A DNA stretch of 64,000 nucleotides from Lysobacter auxotrophicus (GCF_027924565.1 NZ_AP027041.1:620001-684000); one strand, 5' to 3'. Counted from the stretch's first letter, positions 43,770-51,974 are shown. Numbers and translations: made by a program. Notes: generated by a model from the letters alone, not told the origin.

Positions 43770-44453
43770 ATGGCGATGACGTGGAAGGCGCGTTTCGGCG
43801 CGGTTCTGGTGGCGGCCGCGGCGACGTTCGGCTGGGGCTCCGCCTCGGCGCAGGACTACACCTTCGGCTGGAACCCGCGCTCCGGCGACGTGTGGGTCGA
43901 CACGTGGCTGGGCGACATGAACCGCTACGGCGCGCGTTATCGCGACCCGTTCGTCGACGAGATGGTCCGCTACTACGGCGCGCCGCGCGATCTGGTCAAC
44001 GAGTTGCTGACGCAGCGGCGCTGGGCGCCGGGCGATGTGTACTTCGCCTGCGCGATCGCGTCCGTGCTCGGGCGCCCGTGCCGCTACGTCGCGGACATGT
44101 GGGAGCGCGACCACGCGCAGGGCTGGGGCGTCGTCGCGAAGAACCTCGGCATCAAACCGGGCTCGGCGGAATTCCATCGCCTGAAGAAGGGTTTCGTCCC
44201 GAGTTACGACCGCTGGGGTCGCAGCATCTCGATCGATGCGGACCTCGCGCGCGATTTCCCGGGACGTCCGCGCGATCCGGGCAAGTCGAAGGGCGCCGCG
44301 TCGAGCAAGGCGCATGCGGATAACGGCAAGCCGTCTGCTTCGAAGGGTTCCAACGGCCATGGCGGCAGCAAGCCCAAGGGCAACGCGGAAGCGAAGGGTG
44401 CGCAGGGCAAGGGCAATGCGCAGCCGAAGGGGCAGGGCAAAGGCAAGGGCTGA
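43770..44453 (+). CDS. Exported hypothetical protein with Lys/Gly-rich tail
   Basis: A protein of 227 aa from the ATG at 43770, with a GAGAGGAGCT ribosome binding site. A signal peptide ends near ASA-QD. The globular part holds DVWVDTWLGDMNRYG, FVDEMVRYYGAPRDLVNELL and WAPGDVYFACAIASVLGRPC. From about residue 165 the tail is almost only Lys, Gly, Ser, Asn and Ala. No function is recognised. It follows the Tyr/Arg-rich exported protein. Confidence 0.8.
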   Translation: MAMTWKARFGAVLVAAAATFGWGSASAQDYTFGWNPRSGDVWVDTWLGDMNRYGARYRDPFVDEMVRYYGAPRDLVNELLTQRRWAPGDVYFACAIASVLGRPCRYVADMWERDHAQGWGVVAKNLGIKPGSAEFHRLKKGFVPSYDRWGRSISIDADLARDFPGRPRDPGKSKGAASSKAHADNGKPSASKGSNGHGGSKPKGNAEAKGAQGKGNAQPKGQGKGKG

Positions 44454-44507
44454 TTCGCAACCCGGACCCGCGCTTTTTTGCGCAACCGCGCGCCCTATCA
44501 TGGCGCC

Positions 44508-45017
44508 ATGAACGCCGACTTCCCCCGCATCGTCGACTACGCGCCGCGCTGGCGCGAGGACTTCGCCCGACTCAATGTCGAATGGCTCGAACGCTGGTTC
44601 ACCGTCGAGCCCATCGACCGCGCCGTGCTGGGCGACCCGGAAACGCACATCCTCCAGCCCGGCGGGCGCGTGCTGTTCGCGATCGACGAACACGAACACG
44701 CAATCGGCACGGTGGCGCTCAAGCGCGAATCCGACGGCGTATACGAACTGACCAAGATGGCTGTCGCGCCCGAAGCGCGCGGAGCCGGCGTGGGCCGCGC
44801 GCTGATGCGTGGCGCGCTCGACGCGTTCCGCACGATGGGCGGCCGCGAGCTGTTCCTGGAATCGAGCAGCAAACTCGGCCCCGCGCTCGCGCTGTACGAA
44901 AGCGACGGCTTCCGCCACCACCCCGCGCCGCGCCCGGGATCGCACTACGCGCGCGCCGACGTGTACATGGTGTGGGAGCCGCCCGTGGCCGCGCCGCTGC
45001 GCGGCACGCAAGGCTGA
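44508..45017 (+). CDS. GNAT-family N-acetyltransferase
   Basis: A protein of 169 aa from the ATG at 44508. The GNAT core holds the acceptor-strand region YELTKMAVAPEARGAGVGRALM (acetyl-CoA P-loop RGAGVG) and ELFLESSSKLGPALALYESDGFRH. The substrate is unknown. It lies 20 bases before the dusA start and is the last chromosomal gene before the island. Confidence 0.9.
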   Translation: MNADFPRIVDYAPRWREDFARLNVEWLERWFTVEPIDRAVLGDPETHILQPGGRVLFAIDEHEHAIGTVALKRESDGVYELTKMAVAPEARGAGVGRALMRGALDAFRTMGGRELFLESSSKLGPALALYESDGFRHHPAPRPGSHYARADVYMVWEPPVAAPLRGTQG

Positions 45018-45037
45018 AATAGGCGAAAATCGCCGCG

Positions 45038-45139
45038 ATGAATCGCTCGACCGCTCCCACGCCTGCATCCTCGCCGATTTCGCCGGATGCGCTGCGCCTC
45101 TCCGTCGCTCCGATGATGGACTGGACGTTAACCTCGTAA
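45038..45139 (+). pseudogene. dusA: tRNA-dihydrouridine synthase A, 5' fragment cut by an island
   Basis: The ATG at 45038 begins a DusA N-terminus whose conserved part is RLSVAPMMDWT, the family start motif (normally followed by DxHCR). After Trp-Thr the frame reads LTS and stops at 45139. The break is the known integration point of dusA-specific elements. Such elements usually recreate an intact dusA at their other end, which is outside the window. Confidence 0.88.
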
Positions 45140-45261
45140 AAACAATAAGCTACGGTGTCATGGTGCGCTATTGGTGCGCCAGCCCGTGCCGCAACTTGCG
45201 TCAGTTCAGCTTTGCGTTAGCGTGGCGTCAGGCCGAGGATGTGGCCGAAGGGGGAGTTGGT

Positions 45262-46689
45262 GTGACTCGGGAGTTCTTCGCGACGGCTCGTCAGGTGCCG
45301 GTTGAAAACTTGTTGCTCGATACTCACAACGCGCGGATCCGGTCAGGTGCCGATCAAGCCGACTGCATTGCGCGCATTCTCCGGAAGCCTGATCAACTTA
45401 TCGCGCTTGCCGGTGACATCGCCGAGAACGGCCTTTCTACGACGCCCATCCTGGTTGAGCCCACCGATAAGCGCCGCTTCATCGTCTGGGACGGAAATCG
45501 TCGTGTCACTGCGCTGAAGCTGTTGAATGACCCAAGCCTTTGTCCTGCGGCTTCCTTGCGTCGGCGCTTTGAGGCTATCCATCAGAAGCACTCGCAGGCG
45601 ATCCCAGCACGCGTCGATTGCTTGTCCTCCACCAGTCACGACGCATTGGTTGCCGAAGTCGTGAAGCGGCATAGTGGTGCGTTGGGAGGCGTTGGCCAAC
45701 TCGATTGGTCTGCCTTTCTTCGCACCCTCTTCATGACGTCGCATGAGCAATCTGAGCCGAACCAGCGGGCAGCCCACCTGTTCCTTTGGGGTGAAGAGCA
45801 CGGAGTCGAGGTAGACGATGACTTCCCAATCACTACGATCACCCGTTTCCTTAGCAAGGACAACCTGACAGCCATCGGCTTCGGCTACAAAGATGGTCAT
45901 TTGGTGCCGCTGCATGGTGTCGAAACCGGCATTGCCGTCGTTTCCAAGATCAACACCGACTTCAGTAAGAAGACCGGCACCTATAGTGTCGACAGGGTCT
46001 TCAACGAGAAGTTGCAGGCTGACTACATTTCAGAGGTGCGGGCTGTGGTCGGCATGCCCCCGCCGCCGCGAGCGGGGGCCCCGTATTCGTCGTCTAGCGG
46101 CAGTGCTATGCCGTCACCCAGTCGTGGGAACCGGACTGCCTCTGGCAGTGCGCCAAAAGCTGGCGGAACGGGCGACACGCCATCGACGTCGCCCGGTGGC
46201 CCACCGGGAGATCCGAAGCCAAGTCCAAGGCCGGGGACGCCGCGCAAACCGACATGGGATCGGAGCAAATTGTTCCGTGGTCGCTCACTGGGCTTCTCAA
46301 TCCCAAGTTCGAACGTCAAGGCGTACAACATCGTTGTCGAGCTCGGGAAGCTGAGCCCGAAAGATACGCCGCTGGCCGTTGCTGCACTTTTCCGAATGCT
46401 GGTGGAGTTGAGTACAGCGGAGTACTACCGGCGTCATCCCGACGTGCCCGCTCGCGACGGCACCCATAAGAAGATTGCGGCCGTTGCTCGCCACCTTCAC
46501 AGCGCCGGGAAGATCTCTGAGGGCTTGCGAGACCAAGTGCTGCAGCGAACGACAGAGGCTCAGGGGATGCTGCAGTACAACACGCTCAACAACTACATGC
46601 ATGACGTGAACGCTCACCCTGAGTTCCGCTCACTCAACACACTTTGGGATGAAATCGAGCCCTATCTGGCGGCGTGTTGGAGCGCTTAA
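45262..46689 (+). CDS. ParB/Srx N-terminal-domain protein
   Basis: About 475 aa from a GTG at 45262, behind GGGGGAG. An ATG at 45160 would give 509 aa, but its extra part looks non-coding. Residues 1-100 are a ParB/sulfiredoxin-fold domain (VPVENLLLDTHNARI, DIAENGLSTTPILVE, FIVWDGNRRVTALKLL). The middle (about 250-330) is a Pro/Ser/Gly-rich linker. The C-terminal 140 residues form a helical domain (AYNIVVELGKLSPKDTPLAVAALFRMLVE). Domains like this occur in nucleases, chromosome partition proteins and defence systems. It converges with a Dam-type methylase, overlapping by 4 bases. Function is not established. Confidence 0.82.
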   Translation: MTREFFATARQVPVENLLLDTHNARIRSGADQADCIARILRKPDQLIALAGDIAENGLSTTPILVEPTDKRRFIVWDGNRRVTALKLLNDPSLCPAASLRRRFEAIHQKHSQAIPARVDCLSSTSHDALVAEVVKRHSGALGGVGQLDWSAFLRTLFMTSHEQSEPNQRAAHLFLWGEEHGVEVDDDFPITTITRFLSKDNLTAIGFGYKDGHLVPLHGVETGIAVVSKINTDFSKKTGTYSVDRVFNEKLQADYISEVRAVVGMPPPPRAGAPYSSSSGSAMPSPSRGNRTASGSAPKAGGTGDTPSTSPGGPPGDPKPSPRPGTPRKPTWDRSKLFRGRSLGFSIPSSNVKAYNIVVELGKLSPKDTPLAVAALFRMLVELSTAEYYRRHPDVPARDGTHKKIAAVARHLHSAGKISEGLRDQVLQRTTEAQGMLQYNTLNNYMHDVNAHPEFRSLNTLWDEIEPYLAACWSA

Positions 46690-47534
46690 CGTCGCAGGTA
46701 CGGGGCAATCTTCATGTCGAGATTGTCGTAGAACATCACCTCAGTCGCAGTGTCTCGAGAAAGGTGAGTGCTGTAGTACAGCGAAAACGTAAGTGTGGGG
46801 GTGCCTTGGTACAGGGTCCGAATTTCATCGCAGTTGTCATACGTCACCAACCATGGCGTGCGCAGTGAGGTGACGTTCTCTGCGATTTCCTTGTGATCGC
46901 CAGGCGTGTAGAAGTTCCGGTACAGCTGCGAGCCCTTGATGTAGTAGGGCGGATCGAAGTAGATCAAGCTCTTCTTCGGAAGTGTTTTCTGAATCTTCGA
47001 CAGAAGCTTCATCGCATCAAGCCCATGAAGTTCGATATGGTCTCGGAGCTTGCCGATCTTGCTGATGCGATCCGCCATGTCCTCGCGATTAAATCGCGCA
47101 TCGATCTTATAGGTGCCAGCTTGTTCCTTGCCGCCAATGACGCCGCCCTGCAGGATCCCGGAGCGATTCGTGCGGTTCAGGAAGAACGCGGCAAAGCCAA
47201 CGTCGAGCTTTTCATGTTGCTTCGGAGCAGCAATGATGCTCTTGTGGCGCTCACGTGCCGCCAACGTGACACTGCATCGATCGAGCTTCTTTAGGAAGCG
47301 ATCAGTGTCATTGAGGACGGCCCACCAAAACGCATGAATCGCGGGGTCTGCATCATTTATGACGATGCGGTCCACGAATCCTTGCGTGAGAAGGTAGATT
47401 GCAGCACCGGCCCCGCCAGCGTATGGCTCGACGTAAGTGCCACCACTGATGCCATTGGCTCTCATCAATTCGGCAAGCCAGGGCCCGAGACGGCCCTTCC
47501 CCCCCGGATACCTCAATGGAGTCGCAAAAGCCAT
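46686..47534 (-). CDS. DNA adenine methylase (Dam family, alpha class)
   Basis: A protein of 282 aa. SAM-binding motif I is YVEPYAGGAGAAIYLL at about 34-49, the catalytic motif IV is IYFDPPYYIKG at about 190-200, and the N-terminal TPLRYPGGKGRL is typical of Dam-like enzymes. It methylates adenine N6; the recognition site cannot be read from sequence. It is the kind of orphan methylase found in phage and islands, perhaps protecting the element or acting with the converging ParB-like protein. Confidence 0.93.
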   Translation of the reverse strand: MAFATPLRYPGGKGRLGPWLAELMRANGISGGTYVEPYAGGAGAAIYLLTQGFVDRIVINDADPAIHAFWWAVLNDTDRFLKKLDRCSVTLAARERHKSIIAAPKQHEKLDVGFAAFFLNRTNRSGILQGGVIGGKEQAGTYKIDARFNREDMADRISKIGKLRDHIELHGLDAMKLLSKIQKTLPKKSLIYFDPPYYIKGSQLYRNFYTPGDHKEIAENVTSLRTPWLVTYDNCDEIRTLYQGTPTLTFSLYYSTHLSRDTATEVMFYDNLDMKIAPYLRR

Positions 47535-47598
47535 TGGTCGCGCGCGGTCCTCGTCGAATCTTGATCAGTGTACGGAATGGTCGACCGGGAGGCCATGG

Positions 47599-47817
47599 TC
47601 AGCCGACTCTCTTTCGCTGTCCATCCCACCAGTCGGCTACGTCCCGGGTGTCGAACACTTCGCCGGTGCGCGTCGGCAATTGGCGAGCAGCGAGTTTGTT
47701 ACGCATGGTTTTGAGGGTCGTGCTTGGGAAGAACTCGGCCCGAAGCTGGTCGAGCGTCATAGTCGGCCCATGCTGCCCGAACAGAATCCAGAAGGTCGAA
47801 AAGTCTGCTGAGCCCAT
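47599..47817 (-). CDS. Pyocin activator PrtN-like small regulator
   Basis: About 72 aa from the ATG at 47817. FSTFWILFGQHGPTMTLDQLRAEFFPSTTLKTMRNKLAARQLP and FDTRDVADWWDGQRK have the layout of the PrtN family, which are small HTH activators found in prophages and islands. It lies upstream of the Dam gene on the same strand, with a 64-base gap. Family assignment is by pattern only. Confidence 0.7.
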   Translation of the reverse strand: MGSADFSTFWILFGQHGPTMTLDQLRAEFFPSTTLKTMRNKLAARQLPTRTGEVFDTRDVADWWDGQRKRVG

Positions 47818-47848
47818 CACTGCCTAGCTCCGAGTAGTTGCCGCTAGG

Positions 47849-49234
47849 CTATGGCGATCCACATGACAGGTATGGCCCGCCGCGGGACAGTTCGGGCCCA
47901 AGCAGGCTCACTCGGGACAGCCATACTGGGGAAACGAAGCTGATCCGCAGCAAAGGATCTGACGGGTTTCTGGGCCCGGTGCCCGCTAGCGCAATGTCTC
48001 TGGCAGAGTGGCTCGTTCGAGTACGAACAATCGAAAGATCAGCAACTGGCAGCTCCCGAAACGGCGACTCGGGATCGGGATGTGGGTCGGGGGCCGTGAG
48101 CCAAGCCTCAGCGGACCGCGAATGAATGTACGACTTGAGTGTCGATAGGCATCGCTCAAACGCCATTCTCCAGCCTCGACGCTGCAGCTCATCAGGGGAA
48201 ACTTCAAAGAACGCTCCGCCATCCACAGATGTGCGGGAGAAAAGGCCGTCAGGTGATGCCGAGATCTCGCATAGGTCCTCGCTAACAGCTAGCCAATCCT
48301 GAGGAAGGCCCAAGGGCGCGAACACATCATTGATCAGCCGTTGCGTAATAGGGGCTGTGTGTCGGTAGCCGGCTCGCAGCCTAGGGATCTCGATCTCAGT
48401 GAGCCTCCGTGACGCCAGCATTTCTGCGACGTAACGTTGAATTCGTTCAGAGTGGGGTCGGAACAACCCCTCGCGCTTCAAGGTGCTTCTGTACGACAAG
48501 AGTGCGCTTCTTGCGTCCACCCGATTGCGGGAGCACGCCTTCGACCAGCGATTCGTGCTACCACCCGCGTGGGCATCGCAGAATCTGCGACTGAGGTGTA
48601 AGGGTAGCTCCCGCACCTCACTGGCCGCGCTTGTGAAACATGGACCCGAGACGCAAGTTAAGCCGGCGTTGAGGACTTTCGTATGCACGTACGCATAAAG
48701 CTGAGACGGGCGATGGCAGTAATCGCAATACTCGCTGCCACATAGGAGCGTGCGGGTTCTCGCCACCTCGGCACCGCCCTGACGCTCGTTTACGAGTCCG
48801 CCGCCAGCTCGTCTGACTTGCACGACCTGCCCAAAGAAACGTGATAACGACACCAATGCGTCGCATATTCCGTCGAGGTGAGATGCCGCGAACGGCAGGT
48901 CGGGCAGGAACTGCCGCGCGTCGCTGATCTGCGCGCGCACATCAGCGATCGCCCTGGCGTTAAGAGTCGAAGCGCGCTCGACTAGGTCTCGGTCTGCATA
49001 ACCAAGAAGCGCAGTAGATAGCGGCTCAGAAAGCAGGTCGCGCGACAACGCGGAGATAGATCTTCGTCGGATGCCATTGGGGTGGCCGGCTATCCAGTCG
49101 GTGAGGGTGAACGCCGCAGCCAGAATTTCTGTCGGTAGATTCCGAGCGGCAGAGAGCTCGGTGCGAAGCTCATCGAGTGCGTCCATTACCTTGATGGTTC
49201 GAGTCGAACTTGTCCCATCCTGAGCCATTAGCAT
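47849..49234 (-). CDS. Unknown protein with Cys/His cluster
   Basis: About 461 aa from the ATG at 49234 (an ATG at 49228 is also possible). The N-terminal half is helical. The central part has CGSEYCDYCHRPS, GLTCVSGPC and RRFCDAHAGG...ACSRNR, which looks like a zinc ribbon or treble-clef site of five or more Cys and two His. The C-terminal part is rich in short helices. I do not recognise the family. It is divergent from the 49288 gene across a strong inverted repeat. Confidence 0.78.
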   Translation of the reverse strand: MLMAQDGTSSTRTIKVMDALDELRTELSAARNLPTEILAAAFTLTDWIAGHPNGIRRRSISALSRDLLSEPLSTALLGYADRDLVERASTLNARAIADVRAQISDARQFLPDLPFAASHLDGICDALVSLSRFFGQVVQVRRAGGGLVNERQGGAEVARTRTLLCGSEYCDYCHRPSQLYAYVHTKVLNAGLTCVSGPCFTSAASEVRELPLHLSRRFCDAHAGGSTNRWSKACSRNRVDARSALLSYRSTLKREGLFRPHSERIQRYVAEMLASRRLTEIEIPRLRAGYRHTAPITQRLINDVFAPLGLPQDWLAVSEDLCEISASPDGLFSRTSVDGGAFFEVSPDELQRRGWRMAFERCLSTLKSYIHSRSAEAWLTAPDPHPDPESPFRELPVADLSIVRTRTSHSARDIALAGTGPRNPSDPLLRISFVSPVWLSRVSLLGPELSRGGPYLSCGSP

Positions 49235-49238
49235 CAAA

Positions 49239-49290
49239 CATCACCGTTTACGGTTAGTGCTCCTTAGGAACACGACGGTAAACAGTGATG
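49239..49290. promoter_or_regulatory. Divergent operator: 13-bp inverted repeat with an inner palindrome
   Basis: CATCACCGTTTAC (49239-49251) and GTAAACAGTGATG (49278-49290) match as an inverted repeat at 12 of 13 positions. GTGCTCCTTAGGAACAC lies between them as a second dyad. The right arm covers the ATG of the 49288 gene. It probably controls both divergent genes. Confidence 0.75.
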
Positions 49291-49593
49291 GAACGAATCG
49301 CAATAGAAATTACTGTCGACCCTCGGCTAGAGCGTGAGTGGGTTAAGCAACTCGAAGGGCTTCCGGTCCTACTAACTTACGATCACCTCAGTTCGATCTT
49401 CGGTCGATCGAGCGGAGCCATAAGGATCGCCGTATCTAAGCCAAAGACGCCTATGGACCTTCTGCTACGTGAGGCTCGCGTAACTGTCGGCCGTCGCGCG
49501 TACTTCAAGCGTGCCAGCCTCGCGAAGTTGCTCGCAATCGCTGAGGCAAGCTCGGTAGTGGGCATGGCGACCGATGGGGGCGGTCAGAGGTGA
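49288..49593 (+). CDS. Small hypothetical protein, possibly DNA-binding
   Basis: A protein of 101 aa from the ATG at 49288. LPVLLTYDHLSSIFGRSSGAIRIAVSK resembles a small helix-turn-helix (LTYDHLSSIFGRSSGAIR), followed by VTVGRRAYFKRASLAKLLAIAE. It overlaps the next gene by 4 bases (GTGA). No family is recognised; a plasmid-type helix-turn-helix role is plausible. Confidence 0.7.
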   Translation: MERIAIEITVDPRLEREWVKQLEGLPVLLTYDHLSSIFGRSSGAIRIAVSKPKTPMDLLLREARVTVGRRAYFKRASLAKLLAIAEASSVVGMATDGGGQR

Positions 49594-50465
49594 GCGACTC
49601 AGTCTTCACCGTCGAGCAATCTGGAGCTCCTCGAACGGCGACGGTCTGCCTGACGCTCTTGCGCCGCCCCGACATGTCTATGCGCGCGAAGTGCTTCGTT
49701 GCCATCCTCATGTCGCACCACAGTAGCTACAGATTGAACATGAAGGCACTGATCAATCAGTCGCTCGATGGGAAAGATGCGACGTATGCAGCTCTGCGCG
49801 AGGCAAAGCGCCTGGGCTATGTGGCAATCCGCAGACGAAGGGGTGGGGACGGTCGCTTCACTGAGGTTGTATGGACCATCAACTGGAATGTCCCGCCACC
49901 ATCGGCGCAAGAGAGCCGCGCGAGCTACGTTCCACGTGTCCAGAATCCGTGTTTCCAGACTCTGGCGGGAACGACACAAGCCTCAATCCGGGAAACCCGG
50001 AGTGAGGAAGTCCCGGAGCGATTACAGCAAGTAGTTCAATCTAAAGAACAACAACGTTCGTCCTTGATTGAGTGGGAGCCTTGCGTGACAGAACTTCAGA
50101 AGCACGCCTTGGAGATCAACTTTCGCGACCTCTCCCTTGACCTTGCGCAACAGGTTGCTGACGAACTGGCCGGGTGCATTGAGCTTGGGCAGGTCAAGGA
50201 ATGCCCCATCAAGTATGGGAAGGGCATTGCGAAGAACGCTAGGGGCGGCGGGTTCACGCCGAAGGCCGGTATTGCTGTGATGGAACGACGGAAGAAGAGG
50301 CTGACCGAAGAGCGCGTGCGAGAGCAGCGACGTGCTGAGGAGCTTGCGCTTCGCGCCAAAGTTGCAGCGCAGATGGCAGATCCCGCTACGCAGCAGCGAA
50401 TTAGGGCCATGCAGAAAGCAGTCCGTGATGTTGTGAGGGAGCCGCATGTGCCGGTGTCACGTTAG
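49590..50465 (+). CDS. Replication-accessory-like HTH protein
   Basis: A protein of 291 aa from a GTG that overlaps the upstream stop. The N-terminal part (RRPDMSMRAKCFVAILMSHHSSYRLNMKALINQSLDGKDATYAALREAKRLGYVAIRRRRG) is a winged-helix domain of the type in plasmid replication initiators and DnaD/DnaT-like proteins. A middle linker and a charged C-terminal helix (EERVREQRRAEELALRAKVAAQM) follow. The palindrome array starts 65 bases after its stop, which fits a replication or partition role. The exact function is an inference. Confidence 0.68.
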   Translation: MSDSVFTVEQSGAPRTATVCLTLLRRPDMSMRAKCFVAILMSHHSSYRLNMKALINQSLDGKDATYAALREAKRLGYVAIRRRRGGDGRFTEVVWTINWNVPPPSAQESRASYVPRVQNPCFQTLAGTTQASIRETRSEEVPERLQQVVQSKEQQRSSLIEWEPCVTELQKHALEINFRDLSLDLAQQVADELAGCIELGQVKECPIKYGKGIAKNARGGGFTPKAGIAVMERRKKRLTEERVREQRRAEELALRAKVAAQMADPATQQRIRAMQKAVRDVVREPHVPVSR

Positions 50466-50529
50466 CGGTCTGCTCAGAGGAGCGTCACCGCTCGAACGTA
50501 CGACGGCCACAAGGGGCGGCCCAAGAGAG

Positions 50530-50868
50530 CTTGCGGCAGCCGCAAAGGCCGCGGCCTGGGAACGGATTTGCGGCAGTCGCAAAGATAGGTGGTCTCGAAA
50601 AGGACTTGCGGCAGCCGCAAAGGTCGCTGCTTCGGAACCAGCGCTTGCGGCAGCCGCAAAGGTCGCAGCGCCGAACCGGGATTTGCGGCAGCCGGGACTT
50701 GTGGCGGCCGCAGAGGCCTCAGAGTCGGGACGGGACTTGCGGCAGCCGCAAAGGTCTCAGAGTCGGGACGGGACTTGCGGCAGCCACAAAGGTCACAGAG
50801 TGGGGGCCGGACTTGCGGCAGCCACAAAGGTCTCAGAGTGGGGGCCGGACTTGCGGCAGCCGCAAAGG
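50530..50868. repeat. Palindrome array A: ten units phased at 38 bp
   Basis: Consensus CTTGCGGCAGCCGCAAAGG, whose core TTGCGGC-A-GCCGCAA is a 15-bp odd palindrome. Units start at 50530, 50567, 50605, 50644, 50681 (half), 50698 (degenerate), 50736, 50774, 50812 and 50850. The last four are spaced exactly 38 bp and their spacers are also similar. All share one orientation. The region holds no gene. It looks like iterons or a centromere for a DNA-binding protein, probably the RHH protein at 51021. Confidence 0.92.
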
Positions 50869-50925
50869 TCGCCGGGCCTGTTCCAGCTTAGTGGAACATA
50901 AAAGGTGCGATGCGTCGCGATCATT

Positions 50926-51003
50926 CATCGCTCGTCATCGCTTGCTATCAATGGCTTTTGCATGCATCGCGCAGCGCCACACAGCGCATCGCAAACGCAT
51001 CGC
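50926..51003. repeat. Five CATCGC direct repeats before the RHH gene
   Basis: CATCGC hexamers begin at 50926, 50936, 50965, 50987 and 50998, within the 95 bases before the 51021 start. They differ from the flanking palindromes and may be the autoregulatory operator of the RHH gene. Confidence 0.6.
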
Positions 51004-51020
51004 GCACATCGGAGCGTTCC

Positions 51021-51464
51021 GTGCCGTCAATTCCGCCCGTCCGTGTCCCAGACCACCTCGTGGCCAGAATGACCGAGGCAGCCAAACGACGCGGCATCAC
51101 CCTTGCTGCGTGGCAGCGTGATGCCTTCCGCGCCTACTTGGATGACGAAGCTCGAGGAGAGCAGATGGATCGCCTTGAAGCGCGCTTAGTGGCCACACTT
51201 AATCGCGTCGGACGCGACACGCGTTTGGCACGGAATGACACTCAGATGGTCATCGCCATGCTCGACACCTTTGTCCGGCTCTTCCTTCTGCATACGCCTC
51301 CCATACCGCGTGAAGCCGTCAGGGCGTCCGCCGCCGCGGCTGACGAGCGGCACGAGAAGTACGTGCGCAACTTCATCGCCACCTTGCAGGGTGACACTGG
51401 TCTCATCGAGCGGCTAGCTGCGGTCTTTGAAGGACATGACCAAGACGAGGCTACGGATGAATGA
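51021..51464 (+). CDS. Ribbon-helix-helix DNA-binding protein flanked by palindrome arrays
   Basis: About 147 aa from a GTG at 51021 with GGAG eight bases upstream. An ATG at 50910 is in frame but lies across the CATCGC repeats. The N-terminus PPVRVPDHLVARMTEAAKRRGITLAAWQRDAFRAYLDDE reads as a beta strand plus two helices, the RHH (CopG/Arc) pattern. A helical C-terminal part (about 50-147) follows. Being placed between two arrays of the same palindrome, it is the natural binder. Roles to consider are partition adaptor, replication control or relaxosome accessory. Confidence 0.75.
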   Translation: MPSIPPVRVPDHLVARMTEAAKRRGITLAAWQRDAFRAYLDDEARGEQMDRLEARLVATLNRVGRDTRLARNDTQMVIAMLDTFVRLFLLHTPPIPREAVRASAAAADERHEKYVRNFIATLQGDTGLIERLAAVFEGHDQDEATDE

Positions 51465-51470
51465 GTCGGA

Positions 51471-51712
51471 CCTTTGCGGCTGCCGCAAGTCATCGGAGGC
51501 AGATCGAACCGAGGCACGCCAGCAGCCATTTGCGGCTGCCGCAAATGATTCAGCCAAGAATTGGGGACGTCGACCTTTGCGGCGGTGACGAAGCGGGCCG
51601 CCGACCTTTGCGGCAGCCGCAAATGGTGCGTGCCTTAGCCGTGCTCCTTGAGGAGCACTAAAGCCTGCGAACCACTCACGCCGACGTCGACCTTTGCGGC
51701 TGCCGCAAATGG
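51471..51712. repeat. Palindrome array B: five units in opposite orientation
   Basis: Units CCTTTGCGGCTGCCGCAAG at 51471, 51527, 51574 (half), 51605 and 51691 are the reverse complement of array A. Spacing is irregular (56, 47, 31, 86). Together A and B bracket the RHH gene as a large inverted pair. Array B starts 6 bases after that gene's stop. Confidence 0.92.
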
Positions 51713-51776
51713 AGGCGACAAGCGAGAGGGTCTTCGTGGAGAACCATCGGAGCTTTCAGATATGGCAAGGAGAAGC

Positions 51777-51974
51777 ATGGCAGTCACCATTACCCTCACG
51801 AATGCATCCACGATCGCCCTGCTTGAGCTCTATAGGCAGTATGTCGGCGACGTTGACCTGGCATGTGGGTCAACCAGCGAACTAGCCGAAGGCTTGGTAA
51901 TAGCCTCGCTCGATGAACATAACCGCTTCCGGCAATGGCGGCGGCAAAACCCCGCCGAGGTGCAAGCTGCCTGA
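51777..51974 (+). CDS. Small hypothetical protein
   Basis: A protein of 65 aa from the ATG at 51777, with AAGGAGAAGC upstream. MAVTITLTNASTIALLELYRQYVGDVDLACGSTSELAEGLVIASLDEHNRF looks like a small alpha/beta regulator of unknown family. It lies between array B and the conjugation genes. Confidence 0.65.
   Translation: MAVTITLTNASTIALLELYRQYVGDVDLACGSTSELAEGLVIASLDEHNRFRQWRRQNPAEVQAA

Noticed and set aside
50530-50868. CRISPR array
   Set aside because: Period is about 38 bp, but the spacers are similar to one another and each repeat is a palindrome. No Cas genes are near.
50531-51121. Repeat protein encoded by the palindrome array
   Set aside because: The array is open in several frames on both strands simply because the unit lacks stop codons. 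The frames have no ribosome binding site and the unit is a DNA palindrome.
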